A stretch of 5,036 bases of DNA. It comes from Actinomycetota bacterium (GTDB lineage Bacteria > Actinomycetota > Actinomycetes > S36-B12 > UBA5976). Both the position numbers and the translations under genes were made by a program. Positions 1-5,036 of this stretch are shown here, piece by piece. Numbering within the stretch: position 1 is the stretch's first letter; every line of letters starts with the position of its first letter. The notes below the pieces were generated by a model, which saw only the letters and a program-made list of their open reading frames with translations, did no database searches and was not told where the DNA came from. The DNA lies in NCBI GenBank assembly GCA_009702945.1, contig WLGZ01000081.1, forward strand, positions 1 to 5,036, given 5' to 3'.

Positions 1-447
1 GTGCTTGGCATGGTCGCGCCTCAAGATAAAGCAAGCGTGCTTGCATCCGGAACTGTGTACGTCGCACCCAATACTGGGGGCGAATCCTTTGGCATTGTGT
101 TGTTGGAAGCAATGGCAAGTGGGACACCCGTAGTTGCCAGTGACTTGGAAGCTTTTGAACGGGTGCTAAATCATGGCAAGGCTGGCATAACTTTCGAAAA
201 CGAAAATTCAGCCGACTTAGCAAAGGTAGTTTCTGGTTTGCTGTCGGATCCAAACCGATGCGCAGAACTTACTGCTCAAGGAAAGTTGCGAGCAGCGGAA
301 TTTGATTGGTCTGTAGTTGCCGAACGGATCGTGGATGTCTACGAGTCAATCAGAGTGCCAGGTGTGAAAGTTGAACCAGACTTAACTGGCCAAATGATCG
401 GTCGACTCGGTCGCGGCAGAATAACCCCAGAGATGCGGAGTGATTAA
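1..447 (+). CDS. pimA: Phosphatidylinositol mannosyltransferase PimA-like GT4 glycosyltransferase, C-terminal part (5' truncated)
   Basis: The reading frame is open from the first base, so this is the last 148 residues of a protein that in the family is about 380 residues long. Only the second Rossmann-like, nucleotide-sugar-binding domain of a GT-B glycosyltransferase is present. It shows the family's E-x7-E signature (GGESFGIVLLEAM, Glu28 and Glu36 of the visible part), followed by ASGTPVVASDLEAFERVL and a DWSVVAERIVDVYE helix. These closely resemble mycobacterial PimA as I recall it. PimA transfers the first mannose from GDP-mannose to phosphatidylinositol at the cytoplasmic face of the membrane, starting phosphatidylinositol mannoside synthesis. 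A basic tail (residues about 120-148) follows the domain. The stop TAA shares one base with the next gene's ATG, so the two are probably co-transcribed. The GTG at base 1 is unlikely to be the true start. Another GT4 mannosyltransferase is possible, but the sequence and the neighbours favour PimA. Confidence 0.85.
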   Translation: MLGMVAPQDKASVLASGTVYVAPNTGGESFGIVLLEAMASGTPVVASDLEAFERVLNHGKAGITFENENSADLAKVVSGLLSDPNRCAELTAQGKLRAAEFDWSVVAERIVDVYESIRVPGVKVEPDLTGQMIGRLGRGRITPEMRSD

Positions 448-989
448 TGAATAGTCAATCGATCATCCTTATTGTGGTCATTGCTTTTGCAGTTTGGTAC
501 TTGTCACATCAAGCCGGCCGACTTGATCGTCTGCATCATCGAATTGAAGTAACTGAACTTGCGCTGCACGGCCAACTCGTAAGACGTGGGGGAATCGTTG
601 CTGAGTTAGCAGCCGTACCTGGAATTGATCCCGCGCTGTCGGTGCTCTGGGGGCAGGCTGCGCACGAGGCACTAATTTTGCAAGAGGTCTCATCGCCGGA
701 ACGAACCCAAGTCGAAGACGAGTTAACGAGTATTTTGGTTATGACTTTGGACGAAGCCGAGGAAGTCAACGAAATCCGAAGCAATCAACATGCCTCAGCT
801 TTGCTCGATGAGTTGGCCCAAGTCTGCGATCGCATCCAAATGAGCCAGCAATTCCATACGGATGCGGTGCGAGATTGCCTTGAGATCCGTGAGCAATTTT
901 TGGTTAGGTTCTTCCGTTTGGCTGGCAGGGCTAAACCGCCCGTCCCAGTCGATCTGGATGTCCAGATTCCGCCAGCCTTAGCCGACTAG
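447..989 (+). CDS. LemA-like single-pass membrane protein of unknown function
   Basis: This is a 180-residue protein with one hydrophobic segment at residues 6-19 (IILIVVIAFAVWYL), followed at once by basic residues (R25, R28, R32). The rest is predicted largely helical, and the positive-inside pattern suggests it lies in the cytoplasm. Two stretches recall the LemA family. Residues 25-55 (RLDRLHHRIE... then LHGQLVRRGGIVAELA) resemble LemA's 'RNRV..AW.QIDVQLKRR.DLIPNLV' helix. Residues 119-156 (LLDELAQVCDRIQMSQQFHT, then DAVRDCLEIREQFLVRFF) resemble its 'LQEEL...ENRIA.ARQFYNDAVR.YN...QSFP' helix. Length and layout (N-terminal helix, then a helical bundle) also fit LemA. The biochemical role of LemA proteins is not settled, and the match here is from memory and divergent. 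The ATG start is supported by GGAG at 437-440 with a 6-base spacer and by the 1-base overlap with pimA. The Pro-rich end (residues 163-171) is probably unstructured. Confidence 0.7.
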   Translation: MNSQSIILIVVIAFAVWYLSHQAGRLDRLHHRIEVTELALHGQLVRRGGIVAELAAVPGIDPALSVLWGQAAHEALILQEVSSPERTQVEDELTSILVMTLDEAEEVNEIRSNQHASALLDELAQVCDRIQMSQQFHTDAVRDCLEIREQFLVRFFRLAGRAKPPVPVDLDVQIPPALAD

Positions 990-1013
990 CAAAAAAGCCC
1001 CGGCTCGCTAGAC
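984..1013. repeat. Short inverted repeat across the end of the LemA-like gene
   Basis: CTAGC at 986-990 is mirrored by GCTAG at 1007-1011. Allowing one A/A mismatch, the arms extend to GACTAGC (984-990) and GCTAGAC (1007-1013). The left arm contains the TAG stop codon of the LemA-like gene. The 16-base loop contains AAAAAAGCCCCGGCTC, itself partly self-complementary (AGC...GCT). No run of T follows the right arm, so it is not a standard intrinsic terminator. It could be a weak RNA hairpin between the pimA unit and pdxS, or chance. Confidence 0.3.
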
Positions 1014-1035
1014 TTGGGGAAACCTAAGAAACATT

Positions 1036-1042
1036 AAAAGGA
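1036..1042 (+). promoter_or_regulatory. Ribosome binding site of pdxS
   Basis: AAAAGGA lies 5 bases before the ATG at 1048 and fixes that start. The 58-base gap upstream of the ATG shows no convincing -35/-10 pair, although a TAGACT (1009-1014) fits the loose actinobacterial -10 pattern TANNNT. Confidence 0.7.
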
Positions 1043-1047
1043 TCAAC

Positions 1048-1953
1048 ATGGCAACGGATGCAGCAAGCACAGGCGTAACTGGTACTACCCGCGTTAAGCG
1101 TGGAATGGCCGACATGCTTAAAGGTGGCGTCATTATGGACGTCGTTAACGTGGAGCAGGCCAAGATTGCTGAAGACGCTGGCGCAATTGCAGTAATGGCG
1201 CTGGAACGCGTACCTGCAGACATTCGTGCCCAGGGTGGCGTAGCTCGCATGTCTGATCCGACCATGATCGATGAAATCATTCAGGCAGTCTCCATTCCAG
1301 TTATGGCAAAGGCTCGCATCGGACATTTTGTTGAAGCGCAAGTTATCCAAAGTCTTGGTGTTGACTACATCGACGAATCTGAAGTTCTAACTCCGGCTGA
1401 TTACATCAATCACATCGACAAGTGGGCGTTCACAGTTCCTTTCGTATGTGGCGCGACAAATCTTGGTGAAGCACTTCGTCGCATTAATGAAGGCGCCGCA
1501 ATGATTCGCTCTAAGGGTGAAGCAGGAACTGGTGACGTATCTAATGCAACTGGTCACATCCGCACAATCAAGGGTGAGATTCGTCGACTATCTTCGATGA
1601 GCAAAGACGAACTTTACGTAGCAGCCAAAGAACTTCAAGCACCTTACGATTTAGTTTGCGAAGTAGCTGAAAAGGGTGCGCTTCCAGTTGTACTTTTCAC
1701 AGCTGGTGGAATTGCAACACCTGCAGATGCAGCCATGATGATGCAGCTTGGCGCTGACGGCGTATTTGTTGGCTCTGGAATCTTCAAGTCTGGCGATCCA
1801 ATTAAGCGAGCAAATGCCATCGTGCAGGCAACACTTCACTTTGATAATCCAGACGAAATTGCGAAAGCATCACGCGGTTTGGGTGAAGCAATGGTTGGAA
1901 TCAACGTTGCTGACATTCCTGTGCCACATCGTCTGGCTGAGCGCGGCTGGTAG
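1048..1953 (+). CDS. pdxS: Pyridoxal 5'-phosphate synthase, synthase (lyase) subunit PdxS
   Basis: PdxS builds pyridoxal 5'-phosphate (active vitamin B6) in the cytoplasm from ribose 5-phosphate, glyceraldehyde 3-phosphate and ammonia, the ammonia coming from its partner PdxT. In the family it forms a (beta/alpha)8 barrel assembled as a dodecamer of two hexameric rings. The 301 residues are full length for the family (about 295). The N-terminal signature VKRGMADMLKGGVIMDVVN is at residues 16-34. The catalytic residues are in place with a constant offset of 7 from Bacillus subtilis: Asp31 (D24), Lys88 in MAKARIGH (K81) and Lys156 in MIRSKGEAGTG (K149). The phosphate-binding loops FTAGGIATPADAA and GADGVFVGSGIFKS are also intact. 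The first 14 residues, rich in Ala/Thr/Ser, are a non-conserved extension common in actinobacterial PdxS. The start is supported by AAAAGGA at 1036-1042. The downstream pdxT begins 5 bases after the stop. Confidence 0.97.
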   Translation: MATDAASTGVTGTTRVKRGMADMLKGGVIMDVVNVEQAKIAEDAGAIAVMALERVPADIRAQGGVARMSDPTMIDEIIQAVSIPVMAKARIGHFVEAQVIQSLGVDYIDESEVLTPADYINHIDKWAFTVPFVCGATNLGEALRRINEGAAMIRSKGEAGTGDVSNATGHIRTIKGEIRRLSSMSKDELYVAAKELQAPYDLVCEVAEKGALPVVLFTAGGIATPADAAMMMQLGADGVFVGSGIFKSGDPIKRANAIVQATLHFDNPDEIAKASRGLGEAMVGINVADIPVPHRLAERGW

Positions 1954-1958
1954 TTGCT

Positions 1959-2564
1959 ATGTCCCCAGTAATTGGGGTTCTCGCAATCCAAGGTGACGTG
2001 CGGGAACACGCACGTTGTCTCGAACAGCTCGATGTTGATGTTCGTCTAGTAAAAACAGCTGAACAACTAAAAGGCATTGCTGGGTTAGTTATTCCTGGTG
2101 GGGAATCCACAACCATGAGCATTTTGGCCGTTAAAAACAACTTGTTTGGCCCATTGCGCGAATTACGAACTCAGATTCCGATGTACGGATCGTGCGCCGG
2201 TTTAATCATGCTTGCTGACGCAATCTCTGATGGCCGCGCGGATCAAGAAACCATTGGTGGATTGAACATCACCGCAAAGCGCAACGCGTTTGGTCGACAA
2301 GTTGATTCGTTTGAAATTGACTTACACATTCCAGCGATTGGCGAGCCTGATTACCATGCAGTATTTATTCGCGCTCCGTTAGTGGAAGCAGCCAGTTCAG
2401 CAGTGGAAGTTCTTGCGGCGATTCCGGCAGACAAGTCACTTACTGGCACGGATCAAGTAGTTGCGGTTCGTCAAGGTAACCTAATGGCAACGTCGTTTCA
2501 TCCTGAGATAACTTCAGATTTAAGAATTCATAAGTATTTTGTAGACATGGTGAGGTCAGCATGA
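1959..2564 (+). CDS. pdxT: Pyridoxal 5'-phosphate synthase, glutaminase subunit PdxT
   Basis: PdxT is the class I glutamine amidotransferase that hydrolyses glutamine and channels the ammonia to PdxS. The 201 residues are full length for the family. Visible hallmarks are the N-terminal IGVLAIQGDVREH (residues 5-17), the PGGEST oxyanion-region motif (46-51), the nucleophile Cys79 in MYGSCAGLI, the FIRAP motif (136-140) and the catalytic His181 and Glu183 in SFHPE. The nucleophile elbow reads GSCAG where many homologues have GTCAG, a mild change. The ATG lies 5 bases after the pdxS stop. No purine-rich ribosome binding site is visible before it (the bases are GCTGGTAGTTGCT), so translation may depend on ribosomes coming from pdxS. 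That would help hold the two subunits in proportion (inference). The end overlaps yebC by 4 bases. Confidence 0.97.
   Translation: MSPVIGVLAIQGDVREHARCLEQLDVDVRLVKTAEQLKGIAGLVIPGGESTTMSILAVKNNLFGPLRELRTQIPMYGSCAGLIMLADAISDGRADQETIGGLNITAKRNAFGRQVDSFEIDLHIPAIGEPDYHAVFIRAPLVEAASSAVEVLAAIPADKSLTGTDQVVAVRQGNLMATSFHPEITSDLRIHKYFVDMVRSA
2552..2556 (+). promoter_or_regulatory. Ribosome binding site of yebC, inside the end of pdxT
   Basis: GAGGT is 4 bases before the ATG at 2561 and lies within pdxT coding sequence. Together with the ATGA overlap (2561-2564) it supports coupled translation of yebC and its ATG start. Confidence 0.65.
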
Positions 2565-3313
2565 GTGGACATTCCAAATGGGCAACAACTAAGCACAAGA
2601 AAGCTGTTATTGACTCACGTCGCGGAAAACTGTTTGCGAAGTTAATCAAGAACATCGAAGTCGCCGCCAGACTTGGTGGGGGAGACACTTCGGCAAACCC
2701 AACTCTTTACGATGCAATCACCAAGGCTAAGAAAAATTCGGTTCCCAATGACAACATTGATCGCGCAGTAAAGCGTGGGTCAGGCGCGGAAGCCGGCGGC
2801 GCGGATTATCAAACCATCATGTACGAAGGCTATGGACCAAACGGGGTAGCTCTGCTAATCGAATGTTTGTCCGATAACCGAAACCGAGCCGCATCTGATA
2901 CTCGCGTTGCAGTCACTCGCAACGGCGGCAACATGGCTGATCCTGGTTCAGTTTCTTACATGTTTGAACGTAAAGGTGTTGTCATGGTGCCACAAGGTGC
3001 ATCAACGGAAGAAAAGATCATGGATGTAGTCCTTGACGCGGGCGCCGAAGAAGTAAATGACCACGGTGGCAGTATTGAAATCATCAGCGACTCCAAAGAT
3101 GTTGTTGCAGTTCGACAGGCCTTGCAGGCTGCTGGGATTGATTACGAATCGGCTGAATCTACTTTCGTGCCAAACATGACGGTTCCAGTTGACGCAGATA
3201 CCGCTCGCAGAGTTTTTGCTCTAATTGAGGCCTTGGAAGACGTCGACGACGTCCAGAACGTGTTTACTAATATCGACATTTCCGATGAAGTCCTCGCCGA
3301 GCTTTCGGACTAA
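2561..3313 (+). CDS. yebC: YebC/PmpR (TACO1) family protein
   Basis: A complete 250-residue member of the YebC/TACO1 family, the usual length for it. The N-terminal helical signature MSGHSKWATTKHKKAVIDS (residues 1-19) is followed by the basic RRGKLFAKLIKNIEVAAR. Next come KAKKNSVPNDNIDRAVKRG (55-73) and the strongly conserved YEGYGPNGVALLIECLSDN (87-105) with NRNR after it. The acidic C-terminal domain (about 190-250) ends in DISDEVLAELSD. The family was first described as DNA-binding transcriptional regulators (PmpR in Pseudomonas). Later work ties YebC and mitochondrial TACO1 to the ribosome and to relief of stalling at proline-rich stretches. The sequence alone does not choose between these roles, though presence in nearly all bacteria favours the translational one. 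It overlaps pdxT by 4 bases, so it is co-transcribed with pdxST. The frequent position of yebC before ruvC is conserved in many bacteria, but here a 131-base gap with its own operator separates them. Confidence 0.96.
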   Translation: MSGHSKWATTKHKKAVIDSRRGKLFAKLIKNIEVAARLGGGDTSANPTLYDAITKAKKNSVPNDNIDRAVKRGSGAEAGGADYQTIMYEGYGPNGVALLIECLSDNRNRAASDTRVAVTRNGGNMADPGSVSYMFERKGVVMVPQGASTEEKIMDVVLDAGAEEVNDHGGSIEIISDSKDVVAVRQALQAAGIDYESAESTFVPNMTVPVDADTARRVFALIEALEDVDDVQNVFTNIDISDEVLAELSD

Positions 3314-3341
3314 CTGCCACTGAAATTTCGCCAATTTATCT

Positions 3342-3363
3342 GGGGATTTTTCGAAAAAGACCC
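3342..3363 (+). repeat. Imperfect palindrome, possible RNA hairpin downstream of yebC
   Basis: The sequence reads GGG-GA-TTTTTC followed by GAAAAA-GA-CCC. It is symmetric about 3352/3353 with 9 of 11 base pairs. The only two mismatches are adjacent G/A and A/G pairs, which in RNA can form stacked sheared pairs and keep the helix continuous. As a transcript it would be a hairpin with a GC clamp, a tandem GA and an A-U upper stem. It starts 28 bases after the yebC stop. No T run follows (TCATTGAC), so it is not a canonical intrinsic terminator. Reading as a bidirectional or processed 3' end, a bent AT-tract or a protein site are alternatives. Confidence 0.45.
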
Positions 3364-3414
3364 TCATTGACACTAATTGAGCCCCAAATCCTGCACTTTT
3401 GGTCAGTTATGGCA

Positions 3415-3420
3415 TAGGCT
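3415..3420 (+). promoter_or_regulatory. Possible -10 element of the ruvCAB promoter
   Basis: TAGGCT fits the loose actinobacterial TANNNT pattern and sits directly before the LexA operator. A start of transcription about 7 bases downstream would fall inside the operator, a good position for repression. No good -35 is seen at the right distance (CTGCAC at 3391-3396 is poor), so this is only a suggestion. Confidence 0.35.
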
Positions 3421-3421
3421 T

Positions 3422-3437
3422 TCGAACAGATGTTCGG
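3422..3437 (+). promoter_or_regulatory. LexA operator (SOS box) upstream of ruvC
   Basis: TCGAAC-AGAT-GTTCGG matches the actinobacterial/Gram-positive LexA box (core GAAC-N4-GTTC, extended TCGAAC-N4-GTTCGA). The core is perfect and only the last base breaks the outer symmetry. It ends 7 bases before the ruvC ATG and shares two bases with the GGAGG ribosome binding site. ruvC is a known SOS target in mycobacteria and other bacteria, so the context agrees. Repression by LexA and release after DNA damage is inferred. Confidence 0.87.
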
Positions 3438-3441
3438 AGGA
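3436..3441 (+). promoter_or_regulatory. Strong ribosome binding site that fixes the ruvC start
   Basis: GGAGGA lies 3 bases before the ATG at 3445 and selects it over the in-frame ATG at 3430. The 3430 ATG lies inside the LexA operator, has no ribosome binding site, and would add five residues (MFGGN) before the conserved MRILGIDPG. Confidence 0.85.
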
Positions 3442-3444
3442 AAT

Positions 3445-3972
3445 ATGCGAATTTTGGGGATTGACCCAGGTTTAACGCGTTGTGGTGTTGGGATTGTTGA
3501 TCTCAATGCCAATCGTCGGGCGTCTTTCGTGGCAGTGCATGTGCTGCGAACTCCCAGCACAAACGAGTTGCCAGCACGACTTTTCGAGCTTGAATCCGGT
3601 CTTACTGACTTGTTTGCTACATATCAGCCCGATGCCATCGCGATTGAACGAGTTTTTAGTCAGCACAATGTTCGTACTGCGATGGGCACAGCCCAGGCCA
3701 GCGCTGTGGCGATGTTGATTGCAGCGCGAAATCAACTTGATGTTGCGATGTACACACCAACTGAAGTTAAAGCCGCGGTTACCGGATATGGCCGAGCAGA
3801 TAAAGCTCAGATCACATCCATGGTTACGAGATTGCTAAATCTTGCCGAGCCACCTAAACCAGCTGACGCTGCAGACGCTCTCGCATTAGCGCTGTGTCAT
3901 GCCTGGAAAGGTCATGGCAAGAGTCGAATTGCAGAACACTTAGCTAAACAAGCAACGGTAGGTGTCGGATGA
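3445..3972 (+). CDS. ruvC: Holliday junction resolvase RuvC
   Basis: RuvC is the endonuclease that cuts four-way DNA junctions symmetrically, acting as a dimer with the RuvAB motor. From the ATG at 3445 the protein has 175 residues, close to the 173 of Escherichia coli. The RNase H-like fold is recognisable and all four catalytic acidic residues are present: Asp7 in ILGIDPGLTRCG, Glu68 in AIERVF, and Asp141 and Asp144 in PADAADALALALCH. The VFSQHNVRTAMGTAQA segment after Glu68 and the TPTEVKAAVTGYGRADKAQ segment (104-122) also match the family. It is the first gene of an apparent ruvCAB operon, headed by its own LexA operator. Its end overlaps ruvA by 4 bases (ATGA at 3969-3972). Nothing suggests loss of function. 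Confidence 0.97.
   Translation: MRILGIDPGLTRCGVGIVDLNANRRASFVAVHVLRTPSTNELPARLFELESGLTDLFATYQPDAIAIERVFSQHNVRTAMGTAQASAVAMLIAARNQLDVAMYTPTEVKAAVTGYGRADKAQITSMVTRLLNLAEPPKPADAADALALALCHAWKGHGKSRIAEHLAKQATVGVG
3960..3964 (+). promoter_or_regulatory. Ribosome binding site of ruvA, inside the end of ruvC
   Basis: AGGTG stands 4 bases before the ATG at 3969 and lies within ruvC. With the 4-base overlap it supports coupled translation. Confidence 0.5.
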
Positions 3973-4565
3973 TTTCCTCATTACGCGGCCCAGTACTAGA
4001 GATCAGATTAGATTCACTTGTAATTGGCGTTGGTGGTGTTGGCATGACAGTTATGTGTTCACCAGACACAATCTCGCAGGCTCGGACAGATCAAGAGATA
4101 ACACTTTTCACTTCGCTAATTGTTAGAGAAGATTCGCTAACTCTGTTTGGTTTTGCAAATTCAGAGAATCGCGAAATGTTTGAAGTAGTGCAAGGCGTAT
4201 CTGGATTTGGTCCAAAGCTTGCGTTTACGATTCTTTCATCACTGCCAGCTGACGAACTTAGAACTGCAATTGGCAACGAAGACGTGGCCCGCCTAAAACA
4301 AACACCAGGTGTCGGCGCAAAAGGTGCACAACGTCTTGTTCTGGAACTTAAGGATCGAATCGGAACACCAAGTTCTGGAGCTAAGCGCAGCTCAAGCAAG
4401 GAAGCGCAATGGCAGATCCAAGTTGAACAAGGTTTACTTGGACTTGGTTGGTCACCGCGAGACGCGCAACGAGCAATCACCGCGGTAATCGAAGAAGGCG
4501 TAACTGATTCGCAAGCAACACCTGAGTTACTTCGCAGGGCATTACAAATTTTGGCCGGCGCATGA
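3969..4565 (+). CDS. ruvA: Holliday junction-binding protein RuvA
   Basis: RuvA binds the Holliday junction as a tetramer or octamer, holds it flat and recruits the RuvB motor. The 198 residues are full length. Domain I (about 1-62) is the OB-fold, starting MISSLRGPVLEI and ending LIVREDSLTLFGF. Glu54 and Asp55 there match the 'acidic pin' that helps separate strands at the crossover. Domain II (about 63-132) has both helix-hairpin-helix motifs: VQGVSGFGPKLAFTIL (74-89) and LKQTPGVGAKGAQRLVLELK (109-128). A Ser/Lys-rich linker (about 133-146) leads to domain III (147-198), a small helical domain that contacts RuvB (GLLGLGWSPRDAQRAI and on). In the second hairpin the usual Thr/Lys after GxGxK is Gly, as I recall for some other actinobacterial RuvA. 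The gene overlaps both ruvC and ruvB by 4 bases. Confidence 0.96.
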   Translation: MISSLRGPVLEIRLDSLVIGVGGVGMTVMCSPDTISQARTDQEITLFTSLIVREDSLTLFGFANSENREMFEVVQGVSGFGPKLAFTILSSLPADELRTAIGNEDVARLKQTPGVGAKGAQRLVLELKDRIGTPSSGAKRSSSKEAQWQIQVEQGLLGLGWSPRDAQRAITAVIEEGVTDSQATPELLRRALQILAGA

Positions 4566-5036
4566 GTGATCGCATGGTGAACCCAGAACTTTCCACAGAG
4601 GAACGCGTTGCTGATGCTGCGTTGCGTCCAACTTCACTTTCAGAGTTTGTTGGTCAGACTCGAGTTAAAGATCAACTGCAATTAGTTTTGAGTGCGGCTA
4701 AACAACGTAATGCCAGCGCAGATCACATCTTGTTATCAGGTCCACCAGGACTGGGTAAAACTACTTTGGCGATGATCGTTGCTGCCGAAGTTGGTGCGCC
4801 ACTTCGAATTACTAGTGGACCAACAATTCAGCATGCGGGTGACCTAGCAAGTATTCTCTCTAGTTTGGTTCCAGGCGAAGTTTTGTTCCTAGACGAGATA
4901 CATCGAATGTCGCGAGCTGCCGAAGAAATGATGTATTTGGCGATGGAGGACTTTCGAGTTGATGTGATGGTTGGTAAAGGTCCGGGCGCAACTTCGATTC
5001 CACTTGAGTTACCACCATTTACTTTGGTAGGGGCGA
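4562..5036 (+). CDS. ruvB: Holliday junction branch migration ATPase RuvB, N-terminal part (3' truncated by window end)
   Basis: RuvB is the hexameric AAA+ motor that pulls DNA through the RuvA-bound junction. 158 residues plus one base are visible, out of about 340 in the family. They cover most of the large ATPase domain. Seen in order are the RPTSLSEFVGQ entry motif (22-32), Walker A GPPGLGKTT (60-68), the SGPTIQHAGDLASIL segment (85-99), Walker B LFLDEIHR (108-115) and the MEDFRVDVMVGKGPGA stretch (128-143). The window ends in the sensor 1 region FTLVGA (153-158). The arginine finger, sensor 2 and the winged-helix DNA-binding domain lie outside the window. The start chosen is ATG 4562, overlapping the ruvA stop (ATGA). 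An in-frame ATG at 4574 would remove four residues and cannot be excluded, because neither has a strong ribosome binding site. Confidence 0.97.
   Translation, partial: MSDRMVNPELSTEERVADAALRPTSLSEFVGQTRVKDQLQLVLSAAKQRNASADHILLSGPPGLGKTTLAMIVAAEVGAPLRITSGPTIQHAGDLASILSSLVPGEVLFLDEIHRMSRAAEEMMYLAMEDFRVDVMVGKGPGATSIPLELPPFTLVGA

Larger units (their letters stand above)
3314..3444 (+). promoter_or_regulatory. Intergenic regulatory region between yebC and ruvC
   Basis: This is the longest non-coding stretch of the window (131 bases) and is AT-richer than its surroundings. In order it contains an imperfect palindrome (3342-3363), a pair of ATTGA direct repeats 10 bases apart (3366-3370 and 3376-3380), a weak CCAAA/TTTGG inverted pair (3384-3388 and 3398-3402), a possible -10 element TAGGCT (3415-3420), the LexA operator (3422-3437) and the ruvC ribosome binding site. 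This layout fits the end of the pdxST-yebC unit followed by a separate promoter for ruvCAB. Confidence 0.65.

Noticed and set aside
991..1024. Rho-independent terminator suggested by AAAAAAGCCCC...TTGGGG
   Set aside because: Only four C-G pairs form across a long loop and no T run follows. The CTAGC/GCTAG pairing is a better but still weak structure.
1024..1350. Minus-strand open frame opposite the start of pdxS, extending over its upstream gap
   Set aside because: It overlaps well-conserved pdxS coding sequence, and its Cys/His/Asn-rich composition is typical of an antisense shadow frame.
3367..3372. Perfect TTGACA as the -35 box of the ruvC promoter
   Set aside because: At 16-19 bases downstream there is no acceptable -10 (the bases read TCCTGCACT), and the LexA box would lie too far downstream for the usual placement.
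3430..3444. Upstream ATG giving a five-residue longer RuvC (MFGGN extension)
   Set aside because: It lies within the LexA operator and has no ribosome binding site. The ATG at 3445 has GGAGGA before it and gives the conserved MRILGIDPG start.
4091..4480. Minus-strand open frame of 129 codons opposite ruvA
   Set aside because: It lies wholly inside a clear ruvA, is rich in Ser/Arg/Pro as expected of an antisense shadow, and resembles no family I know.
1..5036. Mobile element, CRISPR array, phage or defence system
   Set aside because: Every long frame is a conserved housekeeping gene in a familiar order. No repeats, integrase, transposase or tRNA are seen.

Overview
This window looks like a conserved housekeeping segment of an actinobacterial chromosome. 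All genes are on the + strand and packed tightly. The gene order is pimA (3' end), a LemA-like membrane protein, pdxS, pdxT, yebC, ruvC, ruvA and ruvB (5' part). The PimA glycosyltransferase, which makes phosphatidylinositol mannosides, points to Actinobacteria, and so do pdxST-yebC-ruvCAB placed beside it and an actinobacterial-type LexA box before ruvC. By eye the base composition is near half G+C, with AT-rich codons common. That is low for the phylum and would suit a small-genome aquatic lineage (for example Nanopelagicales-like bacteria), but this last step is inference.

Region by region: 1-989 holds the end of pimA and a 180-residue protein with one N-terminal membrane helix, joined by a 1-base overlap. 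A 58-base gap (990-1047) with a short inverted repeat leads to pdxS (1048-1953), pdxT (1959-2564) and yebC (2561-3313). The first two make the two subunits of pyridoxal 5'-phosphate synthase, and yebC overlaps pdxT by 4 bases. A 131-base gap (3314-3444) is the longest non-coding stretch. It carries an imperfect 22-base palindrome and then a near-perfect LexA operator directly before the ruvC ribosome binding site. From there ruvC (3445-3972), ruvA (3969-4565) and ruvB (from 4562, cut by the window end) run as a unit with 4-base ATGA overlaps.

The window therefore probably contains at least two transcription units: an envelope/vitamin B6/translation-factor unit, and an SOS-inducible Holliday-junction unit (RuvC resolvase, RuvA junction binder, RuvB motor). 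Catalytic residues are intact in PdxS, PdxT, RuvC, RuvA and the visible part of RuvB. I see no mobile element, CRISPR array, RNA gene, broken gene or sign of transfer. I did not find a novel multi-gene system. The items most worth a second look are the divergent LemA-like protein, the position of the LexA box, and the palindrome between yebC and ruvC.
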